Positions 55,901 to 64,000 of a DNA stretch of 64,000 nt are shown here, piece after piece. Both the position numbers and the translations under genes were made by a program. Numbering within the stretch: position 1 is the first letter of the stretch; each line of letters begins with the position of its first letter. Source of the stretch: Asterias amurensis (lineage: Eukaryota; Echinodermata; Asteroidea; Forcipulatida; Asteriidae); assembly GCF_032118995.1 (NCBI RefSeq), contig NC_092656.1, positions 21,968,965-22,032,964 on the forward strand. The letters run 5' to 3'. The notes below the pieces were generated by a model. That model worked only from the letters and a program-made list of their open reading frames with translations, searched no databases and was not told where the DNA came from.

Positions 55901-58900
55901 GAGAAGACAAAAACAAGAATACTAAATATTTTAGTTTTGGTTTAACCCATGATGTGTGTTAGCACTGTAAACTCAGTACTTTCCCCAGCTCTGTGAAAAA
56001 GTATACTAAGAACACTCACTTGTTTTCTTCAATAACTTCAAATATCTTCTCAAAGGCTCTTGGTGCGATGCCTGGGAATTTGCCTTCCTTGTCACCGATC
56101 ATGGTGAACGTCTTTCCTGAGCCGGTCTGTCCGTAAGCAAAGATGCAGACATTGTAGCCGTCTACGGAGGACTGAATCAGGTTCTGTAAATCAGACAAAA
56201 AAGTAAGTTAAGGTCAAGATCAGTCAGGTGAGGGGAGATATCATTCCCCAACCTCTGGAGAATATGGTTTTCCAGTATATTATTGCTAACAAGCATACAA
56301 GAGGTCATCCCAGCCTGGGCTCATTATGGCACAGTGTCTACCACAGGTTTTAGTTACTGCACACAAAAGAGTCCAGCAGTTGAGTCTCTGCTTTCAGAAC
56401 CAAAACTAACCAAGAGGAGATACACATTTTTTTGTTCCAATTAAAAACTCTCACAGACATTAAAGTAGTGTGATTAAAGCCGGGTTCACATTGGACTTGA
56501 AATGGCCAACTTACCCCCACAAGTTGTTAACTTATCGATAAAAAGTCAAAGTGCGTATGACCTCGAATCTAGGACGCGTCAAACTACGCAACATCCCCAG
56601 TGAGTTACCTGACACAAATTACTCCAAGTTTTAACAGCTTTTAACTTACTGGCCTGTTCAGTTAACTTATCGGGCCGGTATACTTACCAAAGTCAAATTT
56701 GAAAGCGCTTTATGAACACCTTACTTTTTTGGAAGGGGGGGGGGGTTGTGTGTTAATGTCAAAAAGGATAATTCCAAAGGAAGCATCAATGACAAGAACT
56801 CACATTTGTGTCTTCAAAGACATCCGCTTGTGTGCTTTCCGGCATGAAGATATGATCAAACTGGAACTCTTTCAGACCTCTGGTACTCTGAATCTCAATG
56901 GAATACTCATCTGGTGCTTTGATGATTGAGAAATTACCCTGCCAATAGAAAAAAAACACAAATTTGTGTCAATAATAAACACTATAAAAAGGGTTTGGAT
57001 AACTTTTGTAGATCATGTTTTTTTTTAGCCATGACAAGAATCCCTACTCACTGTGAATGAAGACGTATGTATATCTGTGGGTTTTTCGAGAAGGACTTGG
57101 AAAACACTAAGTTAACGGTCCTATTACCCACAGGTAAAGGGTAATTTTTTTGTACAAACAAATAAATGCAACAAAACATTTGGTTTCTAACTAGTAGGAG
57201 ACATTGTCTGGCAGCCAATTTTGACTGCTCAGCTGCCTGATGTTTTGTGAAAATTGAATTAGTAGCAGCCTCTCTTCTACGAGTCAAATTGCCTTACCCT
57301 GGTTTTTTCTGAGCCGCTGAGGGGTCTGGATCGACAGTAGACACGGATCTTCCCTTTCATATCCTCCACCATGTTGTAATATTTCTTCCTCAAAACCTAA
57401 AAGGATATAACAAATAATCAGGTTGGTCAAACCTAAAAAGTTAAACAAATGCAAAATCATGACATAGGGCCGATTTGGCCGGCTGCCAAAGGCCAAACTT
57501 ATAATAATGAGAGCTAATCCTTAGCACCATGTAATAGTTTCGGAGTGCTGTGGCACAAAATGCTTCCAATAAAATCAGGAACACCAGGGCGAACCCCTCA
57601 TCTTTCCGATAAAAAAGTGCACTGGATTCTTTTATGTGTGTTGCACAACACACAGGACCAACAGCTTTGGGTTCAAAGGTCGAAGCACAATGGTTAAGTG
57701 TCTTGCTTAAGGACACAAGTGTCACGGCTGGGACTCGAACCAACACTTTGCTGATCAAAAACACCAGAGTTTGAATCAGGTGCTCTACACCGCTAGGCCA
57801 TGCCACGCCATATGTTGATGCTAAGCTACTTTTCGACTCACCCTCTCGCTGTTGTAGTTCTCAGTCACAGTCTTTACTTCGCTCTGTAGCCTCTTCAACT
57901 CCGCTGTCTGCTCCGTCACTTTCTCTTTCAGTTCCAACGCCTCGGCAGCAGCCACGCCCAACCCTTCAATCTGATTGGTCAGTTTCTTGATCTCATCTTT
58001 GGCGCCGTCGAGTTCCTGTCGGGACAAAGTCAATCAGTCAGATCAATATATGACTTGTAAAGGGAAGGTATATGTTTGGTTATCACTCTGGAAAATAATG
58101 CCAATAAAACTTTTGGTGAGAGGCCTTTAGCTGCCTTTGTAAGAATAAAGTATTTTGAGAAGCATTTGGTTGAGGAAGATTGATTGTTTGGAAGAGTTGA
58201 ATACCTTGGACGTTGTCTTGAGTTCGGCGTCTAGCTCGGTGGCAGTCTTCTTCTCTCTCTCAAACTTCTTCTGCTCCGTCTCCAGTTTCTTCTCCAGATC
58301 CTTGAGCTGCTTCTCCATCTTCTTGCCGGCTTGCTTCTACAAACAGAAAAGGACACCACAAGAAAAAACAAACCATCAGTCTTGGAATCAATTTGTGATG
58401 TGATTAAAGGGTTTTGATACATTTTGTAGATGAGTTTTTGGCCATGACATAAATCCCTACTCACTGTGAATGAAGATGTATGTAGTTTAATTTACCTGTC
58501 GAAGTTTCAGCTTCATTAATTGTCAATATTTGTGATTTTTTTTTTTCTTTTATCAAAAAGCAGTGTTTAGCAAGGTGAAAGCAGGTACTGACCACATCTC
58601 TGGATGCAATATTCTGAAACGGACACATTCTCAGATTTCAGAGAAACAAATCATGCATAAATCGTTTCTCATGTTCAAATGTTTTAATTGATTTCCTATC
58701 AGCAGGGGTGGGGGGGTTGCATTTCAGACAAAATAGTTTCAGGGAAAGCTTGTTACCGCCTTTATTACGAATCTGAGTAATTTAACCAAAGTATGACCCA
58801 ACCTTTAAGTTTGAGTCCTGTTTCTAAACATTTAGCAGGGAATCTTACAGACAGAGGTGAGAGTCATTGCTAACAAATGTAAAAAGCAAAAGGGCAAAGT

Positions 58901-61900
58901 ATGTTTTACTTACATCAGCCGATCCGCCCGACTTGGCCTCCTTAAGATCTTTCTCCATCTGTCGTATCTTGTCTTGACTCTCTTGGATGGTCCTCTTCAG
59001 CGTCGCTGATTGCTCCGTCAGTAATTTAATCTTCTTCTCTGCCTTCGGATCTGGTCCTCCCTGGATCAAAAATAAAACAAAATAAGAATTTCCTTGAATG
59101 TCGTTCTTGAAGGGGCGCAGAAATTTTTCTCTGGTAAGGGGCACTTACATGAGGAAAAAGTAAACTTGTATTGGAACTTTGCACAGGGCACCACAGCAAA
59201 AGTATAGGACACCACTGGGATTGCCGTGGGTGATGTGGGTTATTTTGAGGCCTGAGAATGTATATTTGTTTTGCGGTAACACCATGTATACACCTTCTTT
59301 CTTAGAAACTGACGATGTTTCCTGACGATGACTAGAGCAAGCTAGTCGAAACCTTGAGACCAATTTAGAACTAACTCCGTGGCAGTAAAACTAAAAATGA
59401 GAAGTCCACTCAATCCACTAAACGTAAGTAGTAGTCCCGGCCGATTTCCTACCCTCCGCCCAGGCAGTAGTTACTAAGCAGGACAGTTCTTTTTAGAAAT
59501 GGCAAGTCCCGAAACATCTACTCTGCGGCTGTATAGAGAAGTATCTCGAATTCCCCCCAAATCTACTTTGCGGCAGTAGAATATAAAGCAAGACAAGATC
59601 TTAAAAGAGCCTAATCCCTGACTACTGTAATCCTCTTAGCCCACCTTCTTTACCCTGGATTGTACCCTCTTCCTTACCTTAGCGGCACCCCTGACTGCCG
59701 CGACTCCTCCAGCAGCAGCAAGCTCCTTATTTTTCTTCTCCAGAGCCTGTATCTGTTTCTTATTCTCCGCTTCTCTCTGAGTGAACTTCTTCTCGGTGCT
59801 CTGAACCATCTCCTTGGCCTGTTTGTCCTTCTCCACCATCTTCTTCTTCAGACTTTCCTGAAAATTCAAAAGTACAAATCATGTTTAGGGTTTCAGAAGG
59901 GGAGGGGAATTAAAACGTAAGGCTGGGAAACCAACCAAGGAGCCAACCTGGGCCCAATTTCATAGAGCTGCTAAGCACAGAAATTTGCTAAGCAAGAAAT
60001 TTTTTCCTTGATAAAAACAGGATTACCAGCCAAATTTCCAAGTGATGTTCAGGATAAGCAAACAACAGCTGGATACCAGTAACAAGCAATATGCAACAAA
60101 TGGAAATTTAGTCCATAATCCTGTTTTTATGAAGGAAGAAATTTCATGCTAAGCAAATTTTGGTGCTTAGCAGCTGTATGAAACTGGGCCCAGATCCTAG
60201 CATTGAAACATTTCCACCATACATTCAGTACATTCCACTGCCAGTCGTACCCAGGATGGCTACAAGGTGTACTCACTAGTAAACTCAATACTAGACTCCA
60301 ACCACTAGTAGTCATACCCATGACGGCACAAGATTATTCATTAGTAATCTCAATACTATATTCCATCCATTGCAAGTCAGAACTATCATGGCACCAAGAT
60401 GTACCAACTATTGTAGTCTCAATAATTGAATCCAGTCACTGCAAGTTATACCTATGAAGTATTAAATTCATTAATAAACTCAAAGTTTGACTCAAACCAC
60501 TGCAATTCATTACTCATGAATAAACTTCTATGACTGCACAAGATGGAACTCTTACCTGATTTGATTTGTTCGTATCCTTCTCCTTCGCTAGAGACAGATT
60601 CAGCGTCTTCAACTCCGTCTTGAGTTTGTCCAGATCGGCCGTGCCTCCGATGCTGGATTTCTGGGCATCTTCTTTCTCCTTTTCCGCTTTTTTCTAAGGA
60701 TTATAAAACAACACAACACACAAAATATCACTTTTCACAATCAAGAGAATCAAAAAACCTAATGTCTCAAAAGCCCTTTACACACTACTCTGTTCCCCAT
60801 GGGGTATCCACAGAGAAAAACGACTGGTCCTTTCACACTTGGATCGCTTTATCCCGGATCAACTCCGGCAGATGGGCTTACCCCGTGGAATAGCCAACCC
60901 AGCTCTGGAGAAGGGGGAAAGCTGTAAAATCCTGGGGTATTCTTGAAATGTGCAACCACAACTACATGGAAAAGACACCTAGGCAGGGATAGTATGAAAG
61001 TGAGTGTGAAAGTGGGACAGTGTAAAAGGAAAGAAGTTCCAAGTTTTACATGTGGAAGGAAAACCGCGGAGAACTATTCCTGGGAAAAAACCCATGCAGT
61101 CCGGTAGTGACTGAAAACCCAATCCACATAGTGCAGTGTTAAAGGGAAACCTGTCCGGCCCCCAGAGATTCTGATCCACCGAATGGGAAATTGACATGCA
61201 CTGAAGGAGGATAATTCAAAAGAGGGCGCTATCACAAGAAGTTTGACTGTTAGGGGGACAAAATCTCCTGCCACACACTCTCAGTGGGATTCATACACAC
61301 AAATATATAGTGTTGTGGTAGTCTATAACTGTTTATTTTTATATGCGACCATCAATATTAACTTTATGGAAAGGTTTGCGGTAACACCATGTAATGACTA
61401 TCTCTAATGTGTTAAGGGTGGTTCTGAAAAGAACCGTTGGTTTTCAACTCGACGTTTCGATCAGTATGCTCTGATTGTCTTCTGGAGAAATATTAACTTG
61501 TTTTTCCGTCTACTTACCACGAGGGCTTGAAGTAGAGCAATCTCTTTGGCTGCATCCACCGGTAGATTCTTTAGTTTCTCTTGTTCCAGTTCATCCAATC
61601 GCTGCTTGGTCTCTGTCAACGACTGCAAGGAAATTATTCCACCAAAAAGTGTCTCATTAGAAAAGTTAAAAGTTAGAAACACTTTCGATCTTGGCTGTGC
61701 TCTGTGGTCATAATGGGTTAATGTGGCTGGCAGCCAAAGGCGCCCTTGCATGCCTGCTTCTCGAACACCTTGTAGCCGTGTCCTTCGCAATTCAGCTCTT
61801 AGCTGCGAGTAAGGATGATTAGCCCCCCAAATTATTATTATAATAACTTCGAGATTGAACAAAGAAACAATTGCTAGAGCGGGATTTGAGTCTGCGACCA

Positions 61901-64000
61901 CCAGATTACTGTGTTGTCTTTCTACCAACTGAGCCTTCTATCCCTAATAAATGGTGGTCACCCTATTTTGTCAATATCTTTATTCATGGTGCCAGTCTGA
62001 AGTCACACAACCTGTAACTGCTGCTCAACCAGGAATCACAGCCAAGTTTACGATACAACCTGGGACGTAGCAGCAGACCGATCACCCTAAGGGGTGTGAC
62101 TTTCTTAGTCAAATATCAAATAAAACCTGAAGAGAAACAGACTGGGAACTTTTTAATTTTGAGGTTGAACATAAACAAAATTTACTTGAAATGATCCTGT
62201 ACCTTGCGGTTTATTTCCTGGAGCTGGTGTCATATTCAAGAGTTTTATTTTTTTATGTGAATTTGCATATCAGTTGCAATGTTTGTTACTGGTTTAAGTC
62301 AGCGCACTATTGCATTTAAGTAAAACCAATTGAGGCTGGCTGAAATCTACATAACATAAGGCTCACTCTGCTACGCAGCTAACCACAAAGCGCGGAGCAC
62401 CAGTCACAGCAATGTAAATCACCTAATATTCTGACAGGTTACCAGTTGCCGCTAAGCAGGATGTTTCTGAGCTAAGCAAATTTTCTTCGGGGTCCAAATT
62501 CTGACCTGATCTTTGAGTTTCATCTCAGCCTCAAGGGCATCAGTTGCCGCGGTAACCTTGCCATCAATCTCATCCTCCAGGTTGCGTTTCTCCTCGCGGA
62601 CGTTCTCCAATTCTTGAGTGATCATCTCAAGCTCTTCCTTGGTTGACTCGTGGGAGGACCGTTCCTCGCGGAGTTTGCGCTCCGTGTCGTCGACTTGACG
62701 CTGCAGGGCAGCCAGTTGAGCTCCGAAACCCTAGATGCGTTACCAAACAAATATTAATGATTTGGGGTTAAACAAAAAACACATTTGCAACCTCAGGTCC
62801 ACACTTCATATGTAATACTTAAACAACATGTACACTAAGGTTTTCACAGCCACTCTTTAATAGTTTTTGAAAATGTAAAAAAAAAAAAATTAATCTAGAA
62901 AGAATTAATTAATCCACACCTCAACATCATCCTCATCAAAGTCAAGGTTTGCCAGTGCCGCCGCCGTTGCAGCAGCTGCCGACCCTCCCCCTGTTTCCAC
63001 ATTAGCTAGTCTTGATTCCAGATCCTCTTTTGCTCGTTCAAGCTCCCTGATAGTCTCCTCTTGCTCCGAGTTGGTCTCCGTCAGCTGCTCATTCTCTTCC
63101 TCCAGCTCTTGGATGCGACTTTCCAGAGCTTTGAGATCGTTGGAGCTTGCTTGGCCTGCGGGTGAGACAAGTCACAGGCATTAAGAAAATATGTCTCGTC
63201 AAGAGTTTGAATTTCAACACACGGCACCAGCCTTTTTGTCCCATCCAAAGGAAGGAACCAGCCTTTTCGTACCATCCAAAGGACGTAGCAATAATGGTTA
63301 AGTTTCTTGCTCAAGGACAGAAATGTCTAGACTGGGACTCGAACCCACACTTTGCTGATCAGAATGTGAAACACCACAGCTTGAGTTCGGTGCTTTAAGC
63401 TACTTGTGTCATCGCCACGCCACATTGCGCACCGGACTCAAGCGCTGGGGTGTGGGTTCGAATCCCGTTCGTGATACTTGTGTCCTTGACCAAGATATAG
63501 TTCACTATAATTGCTTCTCTTCACCCCGGGGTAAAATGGGTACCTGTGAGGGGAAGTTGATACTGTGTTTCTAAAAGCCGCGCGTCACAGCAGCTCGGGG
63601 TTTCTGAAGGACACGTATCTACAACTGGGAATCAAACCTGCACTCTGTCGATCAGTAACACCAGAGCTAGAGTCCAGTATGCTTGACCGCTCGACCACAA
63701 CACAACATGATAATAATGAGAGTAACTATACATGTAAATATGAATAGTAAACTTGCGGGTACAACCATGAGTACAGTCTCTTTGTTTCAAACAGTATACT
63801 CAGCTCGTCTTCAGGTGAATGTTTACATTAGTTACTGACCTGTCGATTGTACGGAAACCTGAGCCTCGGCCATCGGTTTCAGATCCTTGGGTATCTGACC
63901 CGTAGCCAGAATGGACAGGGCTGTGATGTTGGTCTGATTGGCCAGACACTGAGCATTGCTGTCCTCCAACGATGCAAACAGCACCTTGGCATTCTCATCT
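52988..64000 (-). CDS. C-terminal-motor kinesin (kinesin-14, kinesin-C/KCBP-like), 5' end outside the window
   Basis: Exons: 63840-64000 (partial), 62920-63155, 62506-62730, 61518-61622, 60556-60693, 59678-59857, 58914-59060, 58205-58336, 57842-58015, 57298-57396, 56804-56938, 56020-56183, 55231-55318, 54466-54604, 54112-54272, 53555-53757, 53178-53256, 52988-53038. These give 871 residues in frame. Residues about 55-500 are a long coiled coil rich in Glu/Lys. The motor follows from GKIRVYCR (about 514): P-loop GQTGSGKT (595-602), switch I NSESSRSH (710-717), switch II DLAGSE (743-748), then [20 protein letters not shown]. The neck-motor order and C-terminal motor place it in kinesin-14, which moves to microtubule minus ends. 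The tail after YASRV ([19 protein letters not shown]) resembles the calmodulin-binding region of plant KCBP and sea-urchin kinesin-C; the short acidic end is EAVEEDVE. Family very secure; calmodulin binding inferred. Confidence 0.
54783..54955. repeat. Palindromic element with TTTCACGAAA-type ends
   Basis: GGCCGATTTCACGAAATGC...GTTAGGACAAG...CCTAAGTTAGAATGAGTTTTGTGAAATCGAC; about 170 bp, arms inverted, in a kinesin intron. Repeated CCTAAGTTAGGA motifs are characteristic. Confidence 0.
55302..55757 (-). repeat. Seven-copy tandem array containing a kinesin 3' splice site and exon start
   Basis: Units of 64-69 bp each contain, on the minus strand, a T-rich tract, CAG or TAG, then GGGCAAGTTTTCCTTCACAG. 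Copy boundaries (the ...CCCCT end on the plus strand) fall at 55320, 55384, 55453, 55519, 55584, 55650 and 55715. Only the copy at 55,320 continues into the real exon (55231-55318); the others continue with GTAACAATTCATC. CAG is kept in four copies and TAG in three, so all keep a usable AG. Confidence 0.
57500..57815 (-). repeat. Type B (tRNA-Leu-like) SINE, nearly complete
   Basis: The minus strand reads GTGGCATGGCCTAGCGGTGTAGAG...CTGGTGTTTTTGATCAGCAAAG...GGTTCGAGTCCCAGCCGTGAC, then ACTTGTGTCCTTAAGCAAGACAC and the body. It is in the kinesin intron between 57,396 and 57,842. Confidence 0.
59268..59400. repeat. Family 5 element, one end
   Basis: TTTGCGGTAACACCATGTATAC...CTGACGATGACTAGAGCAAGC...TCGAAACCTTGAGACCAATT. 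No matching second end is seen nearby. Confidence 0.
59945..60190. repeat. Family 1 element, complete
   Basis: GGGCCCAATTTCATAGAGCTGC to GCAGCTGTATGAAACTGGGCCC, about 245 bp, with internal inverted CCTTGATAAAAACAGGATTA and TAATCCTGTTTTTATGAAGG. It is in a kinesin intron. Confidence 0.
60710..61360. other. Kinesin intron stretch, unclassified
   Basis: No exon seen. G+C content is higher than in flanking intron DNA around 60,780-61,200, and chance open frames exist. It may be an unrecognised interspersed repeat. Confidence 0.
61374..61490. repeat. Family 5 element, one end
   Basis: GGTTTGCGGTAACACCATGTAATG, then TTCTGAAAAGAACCGTTGG, then TCGACGTTTCGATCAGTATGC; the mirror of 26,785-26,887. It ends about 30 bp before the donor of a kinesin exon (61518-61622). 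Confidence 0.
61690..61935 (-). repeat. tRNA-derived SINE, third type
   Basis: Minus-strand head AAGGCTCAGTTGGTAGAAAG (A box) and GCAGACTCAAATCCCGCTC (B box), followed by TATTATAATAATAATTTGGGG and a G+C-richer body. It differs from types A and B. Confidence 0.
63290..63690. repeat. Three type B SINE pieces back to back
   Basis: A minus copy (about 63,290-63,425: GACTGGGACTCGAACCCACAC) meets a plus copy (about 63,430-63,570: GTGGGTTCGAATCCCGTTCG), then another minus copy (about 63,605-63,690: GGGAATCAAACCTGCACTC...GACCGCTCGACCACAAC). All lie in the kinesin intron 63,156-63,839. Confidence 0.
63748..63830. repeat. Family 5 variant, one end
   Basis: AAACTTGCGGGTACAACCATGAG...CAAACAGTATACTCAGCTCGTCTTCAGG, matching 36,749-36,972; it ends about 10 bp before a kinesin donor. 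Confidence 0.

Noticed and set aside
1-64000. LTR retrovirus, Polinton or other virus-like element
   Set aside because: No paired long terminal repeats and no gag, integrase, capsid or envelope-like protein segments were seen anywhere in the window.

Overview
The window is animal nuclear DNA: A+T-rich, intron-dense and packed with short palindromic repeats and tRNA-derived SINEs. A C-terminal-motor kinesin resembling sea-urchin kinesin-C and the overall repeat style point to a marine deuterostome, most likely an echinoderm. The species cannot be fixed from the sequence alone. All splice sites below were placed by eye using GT/AG signals, reading-phase continuity and family similarity. Each gene's exon lengths sum to an intact frame.

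Layout: 1-16,300 has no protein-coding gene that I can support. It holds interspersed repeats, a LINE reverse-transcriptase remnant and a 4-kb minisatellite of 48-bp palindromic units (10,867-14,885). EFL1, the ribosome-assembly GTPase, lies on the minus strand from 33,684 to 16,364 in 19 coding exons (1,163 aa). Just past its stop codon are three decayed tandem copies of its own last exon. Next on the minus strand is a six-exon single-pass membrane protein with an MRH (mannose-6-phosphate-receptor-like) domain (41,000-36,430, 279 aa). After a 120-bp tandem array comes a secreted collagen-C1q protein whose coding region is one exon (43,606-42,665, 313 aa).

On the plus strand, 46,276-51,279 encodes a six-exon, 787-residue protein that I do not recognise. 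It has a PAH-like helical N-terminus, a PLDLS CtBP-binding-type motif and a very basic tail, which suggests a chromatin or transcription cofactor. It converges on a minus-strand kinesin-14 gene (52,988 to beyond 64,000; 18 coding exons seen, 871 residues) with a long coiled coil and a C-terminal motor. One kinesin intron carries seven tandem copies of the same 3' splice site plus the first 21 bases of the exon.

The genes do not form a pathway; they are ordinary neighbours in a repeat-rich genome. The most unusual features are the two cases of local tandem amplification of exon pieces (EFL1 last exon, kinesin splice acceptor), the 48-bp array open on both strands, and the unrecognised PAH/CtBP-motif gene.
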